Source: Pseudomonadota bacterium (GTDB taxonomy: Bacteria; Desulfobacterota; Syntrophia; Syntrophales; UBA5619). Taken from it: a stretch of 18,471 nt of DNA. How positions within the stretch are numbered: position 1 is the first letter of the stretch; each line of letters starts with the position of its first letter. The notes beneath the pieces were generated by a model that saw nothing but the letters and a program-made list of their open reading frames with translations, searched no databases and had not been told where the DNA came from. The position numbers were made by a program, and so were the translations under genes. Positions 6,769 to 14,335 of the stretch are shown piece after piece. The stretch lies in the NCBI GenBank assembly GCA_018827585.1, contig JAHJXP010000249.1:1-18471 (forward strand), read 5' to 3'.

Positions 6769-7968
6769 ATGCGCAGCTTGAGCAGAATCATCCTTTTGAC
6801 CGCGGCTGCCCTCGTTCTAACCTGGACGAATGCGGCGACGGCAAAACCGATCAAGGTCGGAGCGGCAATCAACCTGACAGGACCGGCGTCCACCTGGGGG
6901 CAGTTCCATGCCAAGGGACAGCAGGACTATTTCCGTTATGTCAATGAAACAAAAGGCGGCGTGGCCGGGCGCAAGATCGAAATGATCCTCGTCGACACCG
7001 CCTACAAGGTCCCCGAGGCGGTGGCCGCCGTAAGGAAATTCGCGGTTCAGGACGAGGTGGACATGATCGCCACCTGGAGCGCCGGCGAAGGAATGGCTGC
7101 CAAACCGGTCATCCAGCAATACAAGATCCCTACGATCAACTACTCCACGAGCTGGGAAATCCTGGAGCCGCCGATCGAATACATGTATCTCCCCTTCGGC
7201 AGCTACCGGCTGGATTGCGAAGCCGTCCTCGACTACATCCTCGCCATCCACAAAGGGAAAGAACCGCCCAAGGTCGGACTTTTGACCTACAACAACGCCT
7301 ACGGCCGCTCCATCCATAAACCGAGCCAGGAGTATGCCGCGAAACAGAACATCAACATCGTCGCGATCGAGGAATTTCCTGCGAAAACGGTCGATCTGAC
7401 CACGGAGCTTCTCCGTCTCCAGAAAAGCGGCGCCGAGTACGTATTCATGCAGATTCTACCAGCCGCGATCATTAGCGCTTTCCGCAGCGCGGACCGGATC
7501 GCTTACGATCCTCCGTTTCTGGGGACCTGGACCTCGACCGATCCCGACTTCTTCAAGATGGGGCAGGGGCTGATCCGGAACCGTCTCCGCATCCAGTTTC
7601 CGGGCGGCCTTCCTGTGGACAAGAACCCGGGGATAAAAATCATGCAGGATTTGTGGACTCGCTATAAAACCGTCGACAAATTCGACGCCTCCTACTGGGA
7701 AGGGGTCGTCGTGGGAATGATCATGGAGAGGGCGATGGTCCGCGCCCAGGAGAAATTCAAGGAGATCAACCGGGAAACCATCAACCGCGCGCTGGAGTCC
7801 TTCCAGAAGGAGGATTTCGGCGGCCTGGTACCCGCCGTGACATATACCCCCGCGGATCATGGGGCCTCCTTCCAAGCCCGGATCGTCCAGGTCAAGGAAG
7901 ATGGCTCCTATATCCCCCTGACCAATTTCTACGTCCCCGGGAGGGAGAAGATAACCCTCCAGAAGTAG
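6769..7968 (+). CDS. livK: Periplasmic substrate-binding protein of a branched-chain-type ABC importer
   Basis: 399-residue extracytoplasmic solute receptor of the LivK/Peripla_BP_6 type. The N-terminus MRSLSRIILLTAAALVLTW is a signal peptide with probable cleavage after ATA, near residue 25. The mature protein begins KPIKVGAAINLTGPASTWGQ, the family's first beta-strand and ligand loop. The ATG at 6769 is set by AAGGAGG (6754-6760) 8 nt upstream; the open frame extends further left only across the leader hairpins. First gene of a six-gene operon. The ligand cannot be told from sequence. The acyl-CoA ligase three genes on suggests a carboxylic acid (aromatic or aliphatic) more than leucine, so the symbol denotes family only. 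Expression is probably conditional on the leader structure. Confidence 0.88.
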   Translation: MRSLSRIILLTAAALVLTWTNAATAKPIKVGAAINLTGPASTWGQFHAKGQQDYFRYVNETKGGVAGRKIEMILVDTAYKVPEAVAAVRKFAVQDEVDMIATWSAGEGMAAKPVIQQYKIPTINYSTSWEILEPPIEYMYLPFGSYRLDCEAVLDYILAIHKGKEPPKVGLLTYNNAYGRSIHKPSQEYAAKQNINIVAIEEFPAKTVDLTTELLRLQKSGAEYVFMQILPAAIISAFRSADRIAYDPPFLGTWTSTDPDFFKMGQGLIRNRLRIQFPGGLPVDKNPGIKIMQDLWTRYKTVDKFDASYWEGVVVGMIMERAMVRAQEKFKEINRETINRALESFQKEDFGGLVPAVTYTPADHGASFQARIVQVKEDGSYIPLTNFYVPGREKITLQK

Positions 7969-8057
7969 GGATTGACAGGGGACGCATCCCGCCAGCCTGA
8001 ATTTTATGAAACGCGGGACAAAGGACGCGATAAATAGCCGGCCGGACCGCCGTGCAG

Positions 8058-8086
8058 GCGTTCCGCCCACAACAAGGGCGGGGCGC
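8058..8086 (+). promoter_or_regulatory. Intercistronic hairpin between binding protein and ATPase genes
   Basis: GCGTTCCGCCC (8058-8068) pairs with GGGCGGGGCGC (8076-8086) in an 11-bp stem with two U-G wobbles and a 7-nt loop. There is no T-run, so it is not a standard terminator. In other ABC operons such hairpins stabilise the upstream message, giving more binding protein than membrane components; that role here is inference. The rest of the 165-nt gap shows nothing recognisable. Confidence 0.5.
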
Positions 8087-8133
8087 TTCGCAACGGCCCG
8101 GTCGGCGGGGTGCGGAAGGACCAGAGGAAGAGG

Positions 8134-8961
8134 ATGAAGGCATTCCGGGGAAAACCGTCCATTTACGATAAGCGCGATGCGGACGGGAAGAAGGCCGAAT
8201 TGGAGGTCCGGGGGGTTTCTCTCCATTTCGGCGGGGTCAAGGCCCTGGAAGATATCGATCTCTCGGCCAGGACCGGGGAACTGCTTGCAGTCATCGGGCC
8301 CAACGGCGCGGGGAAAACCAGCCTGCTCAACTGCATCACGGGATTCTACCGGCCGCAGAAAGGAAAGATCCTCTTCAACGGTCAGGAGATCACCCATCGC
8401 CACCCGCATGAACTCGTTCGGATCGGCATAGGCCGGACGTTTCAGAATATCGAGCTCTTCCCGGGGATGACCGTGCTTTCCAACCTGTTTTTAGCGCGCC
8501 ACATCCACTGCCATTACGGGCTGACCCCGGCGTGCCTTTTTTCGCCGTCCGTCCGCAGGGAGGAGGTTCGCCACCGGCGCATCCTGGAGGAGATCATCGA
8601 CTTTCTCGAGATCCAGTCCCTCCGCGACAAGCCGGTGGGCGCCCTGCCGTACGGGATGATGAAACGGGTGGAGCTTGGGCGCGCCCTGGCCCTTGAGCCG
8701 GCGCTACTTGTCCTTGACGAACCTTTTGCGGGGATGAATCTCGAGGAGAAGGAGGACATGGTCCGTTTCCTCCTCGAACTGAACCGGGCCTGGGGGCAGA
8801 CGATGATCCTCGTCGAACATGATATGTCGATCGTGATGAGCATCTCCCGCCGGATCGTCGTTCTGAATTTCGGCGAAAAACTGACCGAGGGGACCCCGGA
8901 GGAGATCGTCCGGCATCCGGAAGTAATCAAGGCATATCTTGGCGATGAGGATGCCGTCTGA
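8134..8961 (+). CDS. livG: LivG-type ABC transporter ATP-binding protein
   Basis: Cytoplasmic nucleotide-binding subunit of 275 residues that powers the importer as a heterodimer with the LivF-like protein at the end of the operon. Visible motifs are Walker A GPNGAGKT (55-62), Q-loop TFQNIELFPGMTV (102-114), a degenerate signature LPYGMMKRVELGRAL (171-185; LPYG replaces LSGG, as is common in LivG), Walker B LLVLDEPFAGMN (191-202) and the H-loop VEHD (227-230). The LivG C-terminal tail (EIVRHPEVIKAYLG) is present. The ATG at 8134 has AGAGGA 5 nt upstream; a GTG at 8110 would add eight residues. The first 20 residues are an extension beyond the usual start of the fold. Confidence 0.9.
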   Translation: MKAFRGKPSIYDKRDADGKKAELEVRGVSLHFGGVKALEDIDLSARTGELLAVIGPNGAGKTSLLNCITGFYRPQKGKILFNGQEITHRHPHELVRIGIGRTFQNIELFPGMTVLSNLFLARHIHCHYGLTPACLFSPSVRREEVRHRRILEEIIDFLEIQSLRDKPVGALPYGMMKRVELGRALALEPALLVLDEPFAGMNLEEKEDMVRFLLELNRAWGQTMILVEHDMSIVMSISRRIVVLNFGEKLTEGTPEEIVRHPEVIKAYLGDEDAV

Positions 8962-9066
8962 GCGGGAGTTTTTAAACCCGCAGGCGCCCCCGCCCCGGGG
9001 GCGCGGCCTTTGATAAAGTCGGGATCTTGGCGGGGCCGCCAGGATCAGGGAAAGGAAAGGGATTTT

Positions 9067-10995
9067 TTGGACGCGGAGATAGAAAAACAGCTGCAACCAT
9101 TCACCGGTACGCTGCCCCAGCTTCTGACAGCCCAGGCGGCGCGTTTCGGCGCGGCCGGGACGGCCATCCGGGAGAAGGCCTACGGGATCTGGCACGCCTA
9201 TACCTGGCAGGACTATCTTCGTTATACGAGACATACCGCCCTCGGCCTGATCGCCCTCGGCTTCCGGCGCGGAGAAGCGGCAGGGCTGATCACCGACAAT
9301 CATCCCGAATGGCTTTTTGCGGAGCTTGGCGCCCAGGCGGTGGGAGGCGTCACCATGAACCTCTTTACGTCGGCCGTGGCGGAAGAACTGTCGGTCTCGC
9401 TGAACCGCATCCGCGCCTCCATTGTCATCGTCCAGAACCAGGAACAGGCCGATAAGATGATCGCCGCCCGCGACAGGCTTGGCCACGTCCGCCGCGTCAT
9501 CTATATCGACCCGACGGGGATGGGCTCCTACGTAAATGACCCCTGGCTGGTTTCCTTCCGCGATCTGCTCGCGAAGGGGGAAAAACTGGATGGCGACCGT
9601 CCCGAACTCTTTACCGGGGAGTTGAACCGGGGAAACCCCGAGGAAACGGCCATGATGATCCAGACCTCCGGAACTACCGGTCTGCCAAAACTGGCCATGC
9701 TGTCGCACCGGAACTTTACAGCCATCGGAGAAAGCTGGATCCGGACCGTCTCCATCCGGCCGGGGGAAAACTGGATTTCCATCTCGCCGCCGGCCTGGAT
9801 AGTCGATCAGATGTGGGGCCTGGGCGTGGCGCTCCTGGGCGGGATGACGATGAACTTCCCCGAAACGCCCGAAACGGTAATGGAGGATTTCCGCGAGATC
9901 GGTCCCTCGCGGATCATCACCTCCTCCCGCTTCTGGGAGGAGATGGCCTCCCGGATCCGGGTCCGGATGTCGGATGCGGGCTGGTTGAAACGCCGGCTCT
10001 TCGCCGAGGGCGAACGCATCGGCCGGGCAGTCGTATCCCGTCAGATCCGCAAAGAACCCGTGCCGCTGCTCCTCGGAGGCCTGCATCGCCTCGCCTCGCT
10101 GATCGTCTACAGGCCCCTTCTGGACCGGATCGGCTGTGCGAACTTTTTGGGCGCCTATACGGGAGGGCATCCCATCAGTCCCGACGTGATCAGTTTTTTC
10201 CGGGCGATCGGCCTGAACCTGAAGCAGTGTTACGGGCTGACCGAAGCGGGGGGGATTTTCCAGATCCAGCCGGACGACGAGGTCAAGCCGGAGACGGTGG
10301 GAAAACCTCTGCCGGGCGTCGAGATCAGGATCGCCGAGGACCAGGAAGTCCTCGTTTCCAGCCGTTCGGTTTTTCAGGGATACTACCAGGATTATCAGAC
10401 CACCGAGGCGGCATTTTCCCAGGGATGGCTGCGGACCGGCGATGCGGGATATCTTGACCGGGACGGCCATCTGCTGATCATCGGCCGCAAGGAGGAGATC
10501 ATCCGCAACAAGAGCGGAGAGGCCTTTTCCCCCGATTTCACAGAAACCCGCCTCAAATTCAGCCCTTTCATCAAAGAGGCCGTCATCTTCGGCGAGGGGA
10601 GGCCCTGCCTGACCGCCCTGATCAACATCGATTTCGGCAATACCGGGAGCTGGGCGGAGGAAAGGATGATCCCCTATACGACCTACATGGACCTTTCCCA
10701 GCAGGCGGCCGTGGAGGAGCTGATCCTCACTGAGATCAGGCGGGTCAACGAACAATTGCCGGAGGTCATGAAAATCCACAAATTCATCCTGCTCTACAAG
10801 CTTCTGGACGCCGACGATGAGGAATTGACGCGGACGGGGAAGGTGCGCCGGCGTTTCGTATACGGCCTCTATCTCAAGCTCATCGAGGCGATGTACACCG
10901 GGGAAAAAGAGGTGCGGGTGAAGGGCAGCATCCGTTATCGCGACGGACAGATCGGGGAGATCGATACCCGCGTTCGCATCATCGAGGTTTTGTAA
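9067..10995 (+). CDS. AMP-forming acyl-CoA ligase (long-chain-type AMP-binding family)
   Basis: About 642 residues. Activates a carboxylic acid with ATP to an acyl-adenylate and then a CoA thioester. Visible are the phosphate loop QTSGTTGLPKLAMLSHRN (about 199-216), CYGLTEAGG (388-396), the hinge region RTGDAGYLDRDGHLLIIGRK, and the C-terminal RTGKVRRRF with the lysine expected in the adenylation step. Length and the spacing of the motifs resemble the long-chain acyl-CoA synthetase family, but the substrate is unknown. The start is not certain: TTG 9067 has AAAGG 6 nt upstream, and the first alignable residues follow within ten codons; TTG 9010 is an alternative. It sits inside the transporter operon between an ATPase and the permeases, suggesting import coupled to CoA trapping. 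Confidence 0.85.
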   Translation: MDAEIEKQLQPFTGTLPQLLTAQAARFGAAGTAIREKAYGIWHAYTWQDYLRYTRHTALGLIALGFRRGEAAGLITDNHPEWLFAELGAQAVGGVTMNLFTSAVAEELSVSLNRIRASIVIVQNQEQADKMIAARDRLGHVRRVIYIDPTGMGSYVNDPWLVSFRDLLAKGEKLDGDRPELFTGELNRGNPEETAMMIQTSGTTGLPKLAMLSHRNFTAIGESWIRTVSIRPGENWISISPPAWIVDQMWGLGVALLGGMTMNFPETPETVMEDFREIGPSRIITSSRFWEEMASRIRVRMSDAGWLKRRLFAEGERIGRAVVSRQIRKEPVPLLLGGLHRLASLIVYRPLLDRIGCANFLGAYTGGHPISPDVISFFRAIGLNLKQCYGLTEAGGIFQIQPDDEVKPETVGKPLPGVEIRIAEDQEVLVSSRSVFQGYYQDYQTTEAAFSQGWLRTGDAGYLDRDGHLLIIGRKEEIIRNKSGEAFSPDFTETRLKFSPFIKEAVIFGEGRPCLTALINIDFGNTGSWAEERMIPYTTYMDLSQQAAVEELILTEIRRVNEQLPEVMKIHKFILLYKLLDADDEELTRTGKVRRRFVYGLYLKLIEAMYTGEKEVRVKGSIRYRDGQIGEIDTRVRIIEVL

Positions 10996-11008
10996 GGAGA
11001 GGGCAACC

Positions 11009-11887
11009 ATGGATTTTTTCGTCCAGATTCTTGTCGGAGGACTGTCGATCGGTTTCCTGTACGGACTCTCGGCGATGGGATTTGTGATGATCTTCAAATC
11101 ATCGAGCGTGCTTAACTTTGCCCACGGGGAACTCCTGGCGATCGGGGCCTATTTTTTCCTCGCCTTCGTGACCTGGGCGAAGCTGCCCATTCTCCTCTCC
11201 TTCCTGCTGGCGCTCGCCGCTTGCTTTCTGCTGGGGATCATTATCGAGCGGATATTGCTGCGGCCGCTCATCGGCGAGCCCCTGATCTTCGTCATCATGC
11301 TGACCGTCGGCTTGGCCGCGATGTTCAAGGGATTAATTCTTTTGCTCTGGGGCGGAAATCTCTTCACTTATCCCGATTTCCTGCCGAAGGCCCTTGGCGT
11401 CCAGTGGGGGATTGTCCGCATCCCGCCCGTTTACGGGGCGACCCTGATCATCGGGACCGTTTTTCTGGTCCTCTTCGGGCTGTTCTTTAAATTCTCCTCC
11501 CAGGGCATCTACATGCGCTCGGTAGCCGACAACCAGAGGGCCGCCCTGTCGCTCGGGGTCCATGTGAAGCGGGTGTTTGCCCTCTCCTGGGCCATCGCGG
11601 CGCTGGTCGCCGGGATGAGCGGCATAGTGCTGGGGATCATCAACGGGGTCAATGTCCACGATCTTTCCGCAATCGGCTTGAAGGTCTTTCCCGTCGTCAT
11701 CCTTGGCGGGCTCGACAGCATCGGCGGCGCCATCATCGGCGGGATCATCATCGGCCTGCTGGAAAACTTCACCAGCGGGTACCTTTCGCCTTCGTTGCGC
11801 GACGTCGTCCCCTACGTCGTCCTGGTGCTGATTCTGCTGCTTAAACCTTACGGTCTGTTTGGACTGAAGGAGATTGAACGGGTCTGA
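11009..11887 (+). CDS. livH: LivH-type branched-chain ABC permease
   Basis: Integral inner-membrane subunit, 292 residues, almost wholly hydrophobic with about eight predicted membrane helices. The N-terminal half contains GLSAMGFVMIFKSSSVLNFAHGE, the family's diagnostic segment (G-L-x-x-x-G-x, N-F-A-H-G). The C-terminal half has VVILGGLDSIGGAIIGGIIIGL, the coupling and glycine-rich region typical of LivH. The ATG at 11009 is preceded by AAGGAGAGG. It begins 13 nt after the ligase gene and ends 3 nt before the next permease, so translation is probably coupled. With the LivM-like protein it forms the membrane channel of the importer. Confidence 0.92.
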   Translation: MDFFVQILVGGLSIGFLYGLSAMGFVMIFKSSSVLNFAHGELLAIGAYFFLAFVTWAKLPILLSFLLALAACFLLGIIIERILLRPLIGEPLIFVIMLTVGLAAMFKGLILLLWGGNLFTYPDFLPKALGVQWGIVRIPPVYGATLIIGTVFLVLFGLFFKFSSQGIYMRSVADNQRAALSLGVHVKRVFALSWAIAALVAGMSGIVLGIINGVNVHDLSAIGLKVFPVVILGGLDSIGGAIIGGIIIGLLENFTSGYLSPSLRDVVPYVVLVLILLLKPYGLFGLKEIERV

Positions 11888-11890
11888 GAC

Positions 11891-12961
11891 ATGAGAAAAC
11901 TCCAGATGCATCCCTGCGGAAATTTCCGCGAACGGTACGAACAGGAAATCAAGGTCTTTTCGACCGATTTCGGACGCCTCTGGGCCGGCGTCGGCTTTGT
12001 GCTCCTGCTCGCCGTTGTTCCCCTGCTGGCAACCCCCTACACACTCTATATCGTCAACACGATCGGCATTGCCGCCATCGCCGTGATCGGCCTCAACATC
12101 CTGATCGGGTTCACCGGCCAGATCTCCCTCGGCCACGGCGCCTTCTTCGGGGTGGGCGCATACGCGGCGGCCATCTTGTCCACCGCGCTTGGGCTGCCGC
12201 TGATCGTCTCGGTCCCGGCCGCCGGCCTGATCACCGCCCTGATCGGCATGATCTTCGGGATCCCTTCCGGCCGCTTGAAGGGACTTTATCTAACGATCGC
12301 CACTCTGGCAGGCCAGTTCATCATCGAGTACGTCCTGATCCACTGGGAGTCCCTTACGCAGGGAACCATGGGGATCACGCTTCCGCCGGCCCGTCTTCTG
12401 GGCCTGCCCATCCGGGGCGACCTCGGTTTTTATTACCTCATTTTCGCCTCTCTTGCCGGGATGGGCTGGATCGCGGTCAATCTGGTCCGCACCCGCTACG
12501 GGCGGGCCTTCATCGCCATCCGGGACAACGACCGCGCCGCGGAGGGGATGGGGATCCCGATCTTCCGCTACAAGCTCCTCTCCTTCGGGATCAGTTCCTT
12601 CTACGCCGGTTTCGCCGGCGCTCTGTGGGCCTACTATATGGGGAGCATTACGGCGGAGCCCTTCAACCTCGGCCTTTCCGTGGAGTACATCGCCATGGTC
12701 ATCATCGGCGGACTGGGGAGTATCTCCGGTTCGATTTTCGGCGCCGTTTTCATCACCCTACTCAACGAGGGTCTGCGCTTCATGACCGGCATCCTGATGA
12801 ACTGGGGGTTCATCTCGCAGTCGGGGCTGAACATCGCCCCCCTGAGGGAATTCGTGTTCGGACTGGCCATCGTCCTGTTCATCCTCCTGGAGCCCCGTGG
12901 ATTGGCGGAATTATGGCGGATCGTCCGTTCGAACTTCCGCCTCTGGCCGTTTTCTTATTGA
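11891..12961 (+). CDS. livM: LivM-type branched-chain ABC permease
   Basis: Second membrane subunit, 356 residues. A polar N-terminal tail of about 35 residues precedes the first helix. The family motifs follow: GLNILIGFTGQISLGHGAFFGVGAYAAA (about 73-100) and VRTRYGRAFIAIRDNDRAAEGMGI (cytoplasmic loop that contacts the ATPases). A glycine-rich segment reads YIAMVIIGGLGSISGSIFGA. It starts three bases after the livH-like stop codon with only a weak ribosome site (GAGAC), which fits translational coupling. The stop is 13 nt upstream of the LivF-like gene. Confidence 0.92.
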   Translation: MRKLQMHPCGNFRERYEQEIKVFSTDFGRLWAGVGFVLLLAVVPLLATPYTLYIVNTIGIAAIAVIGLNILIGFTGQISLGHGAFFGVGAYAAAILSTALGLPLIVSVPAAGLITALIGMIFGIPSGRLKGLYLTIATLAGQFIIEYVLIHWESLTQGTMGITLPPARLLGLPIRGDLGFYYLIFASLAGMGWIAVNLVRTRYGRAFIAIRDNDRAAEGMGIPIFRYKLLSFGISSFYAGFAGALWAYYMGSITAEPFNLGLSVEYIAMVIIGGLGSISGSIFGAVFITLLNEGLRFMTGILMNWGFISQSGLNIAPLREFVFGLAIVLFILLEPRGLAELWRIVRSNFRLWPFSY

Positions 12962-12974
12962 AGGATTTTGTGTT

Positions 12975-13775
12975 ATGGACCGGATGCTCCTGCAACTGAA
13001 CAATGTTTCCGTTGTCTATTCCGATGTCATCCAGGTGCTCAAGGGGGTCTCGCTCTCCGTGGAAAATAACCGCATCGTCTCGCTTTTGGGAAGCAACGGG
13101 GCGGGAAAGACCACTACCCTCAAGGCGGTGTCCGGACTCCTGAAACCGGAAAACGGCAAGGTCACGGACGGGACGATCCTCTACCGGGGAAAAGAGATCC
13201 AGAACCAGTCGCCGGAAACGATCACCCGGCATGGGATCATCCAGGTCCTGGAGGGGCGTCAGCCGTTCAAGTACCTTACGATTGAGGAGAACCTCCGCGT
13301 CGGCACGGCAACAAGATGGGGGAAGCCCTACCGGCAGGACCTCGAAAAGGTCTATCATTACTTCCCCGCTCTCTGGGAGAGGCGCCGGGGGCTGGCCGGT
13401 TACTGCAGCGGCGGCGAGCTGCAGATGCTGGTCATGGGACGCGCCCTGATGGCCCATCCGGAGCTCCTGCTCCTCGACGAACCGTCCCTGGGGCTCGCGC
13501 CCCTGGTCGTCAAGGAAATCTTCCGGATCATCCGCCAGATCAACGAAGAGGAGGGGACGACGATCGTTCTCGTCGAACAGAACGCCAGGATGGCCCTTCA
13601 GATCGCCCATTACGGATATGTGATGGAGAACGGAAAGATCGTCATGGAGGGGTTGGCGGGCGATCTCTGCGCAAACCCGGATATTCGGGAGTTTTACCTC
13701 GGCTTGTCGGCGGCGGGAAACGTCAAATCCTATACGGAGGTCAAATCCTACCGCCGCCGGAAGCGGTGGCTGTAG
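12975..13775 (+). CDS. livF: LivF-type ABC transporter ATP-binding protein
   Basis: Second nucleotide-binding subunit, 266 residues. Walker A LLGSNGAGKTT, Q-loop at IIQVLEGRQPFKYLTIEENL, signature YCSGGELQMLVMGRAL, Walker B LLLLDEPSLGLAP and H-loop VEQN are all present; the Q in place of H in the last is normal for LivF. The ATG at 12975 has AAGGA (12961-12965) 9 nt upstream; the frame is open further back into livM but that part is unlike LivF. The C-terminus has a short basic tail encoded across a direct repeat of GTCAAATCCTA (13723-13733 and 13740-13750). Last gene of the operon. No terminator is visible after it; a strong new promoter starts 6 nt downstream. Confidence 0.9.
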   Translation: MDRMLLQLNNVSVVYSDVIQVLKGVSLSVENNRIVSLLGSNGAGKTTTLKAVSGLLKPENGKVTDGTILYRGKEIQNQSPETITRHGIIQVLEGRQPFKYLTIEENLRVGTATRWGKPYRQDLEKVYHYFPALWERRRGLAGYCSGGELQMLVMGRALMAHPELLLLDEPSLGLAPLVVKEIFRIIRQINEEEGTTIVLVEQNARMALQIAHYGYVMENGKIVMEGLAGDLCANPDIREFYLGLSAAGNVKSYTEVKSYRRRKRWL

Positions 13776-13780
13776 ACGCC

Positions 13781-13809
13781 TTGACAACGAACCCTTCAGC
13801 GGGTATAAG
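13781..13809 (+). promoter_or_regulatory. Near-consensus sigma-70 promoter for the GNAT/DUF2156 pair
   Basis: TTGACA (13781-13786), a 17-nt spacer, then TATAAG (13804-13809): 6/6 and 5/6 consensus matches. Transcription would start near 13816. It lies directly after livF and separates the downstream pair from the transporter operon. Confidence 0.8.
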
Positions 13810-13818
13810 GATAACCCG
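13800..13818. promoter_or_regulatory. Candidate operator dyad overlapping the -10 box
   Basis: CGGGT (13800-13804) and ACCCG (13814-13818) form a dyad around ATAAGGATA and span the -10 element and probable start point. A protein bound here would block the promoter. The arms are only 5 bp, so chance is possible. Confidence 0.3.
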
Positions 13819-13894
13819 TCGCTCCCCCCAACGGAACCCTGCCGGCGCATTTCGCGGCGGTCTTGTTTAACCGTAGGGGGAAAAATGATATCAT

Positions 13895-14335
13895 TTGGGG
13901 GAAAACAAGACGGTAAACTGCACTTTTATCCGGACTCCTACCGAAGATCAGCTCCGGCAAATCGTTGCGCTGTACCGGGCGGAGGGATGGTGGAGTTCCT
14001 ACGATGAAGGCAGACGGCAGCTGATCCGGCGGCTGATCTCGGGCAGTCACTGTTTCGTGGTTGCCGAAGAGGAGGGCCGCATCGTCGGGATAGGCAGGGC
14101 GATCAGCGACGGCGTCAGCGATGCCTATATCCAGGACATGGTGGTCCTCGGCGCCCGCAGGAAACAGGGAATCGGCAGGATGATCCTCGACACGATTCTG
14201 GCACGCCTTCGCGTCGACGGCCTCCGCTGGATCGGCCTCATCGCCGAACCGGGCTCCTGCAGTCTCTATCAACACGCCGGGTTTCGGGAGATGACCGCCT
14301 GGGCGCCAATGCTTCTGACCATCGAGGAAAAATGA
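13895..14335 (+). CDS. GNAT-family N-acetyltransferase
   Basis: 146-residue acyl-CoA-dependent acetyltransferase of unknown substrate. The N-terminal strand and helix (FIRTPTEDQLRQIVALYRAEGWW) match the small GNAT group that begins R-T/x-P-T. Motif A is VLGARRKQGIGRMILD (Q/R-x-x-G-x-G pattern binding the CoA pyrophosphate), and motif B ends near LYQHAGFREM. The start is a problem: an in-frame stop at 13886 forces a start after it, and the only candidate is TTG 13895, with no ribosome site at normal distance. A better placed ATG at 13885 (GGGGG 4 nt before it) is in another frame. Losing one G from the run at 13897-13901 would join that ATG to this gene. The stop overlaps the next start (ATGA), so the two are translated together. 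Confidence 0.8.
   Translation: MGENKTVNCTFIRTPTEDQLRQIVALYRAEGWWSSYDEGRRQLIRRLISGSHCFVVAEEEGRIVGIGRAISDGVSDAYIQDMVVLGARRKQGIGRMILDTILARLRVDGLRWIGLIAEPGSCSLYQHAGFREMTAWAPMLLTIEEK

Noticed and set aside
8704..11097. Minus-strand open frame of 797 codons opposite the ABC ATPase and acyl-CoA ligase
   Set aside because: Same third-position GC effect; the plus strand carries all catalytic motifs of two known families and a consistent operon.
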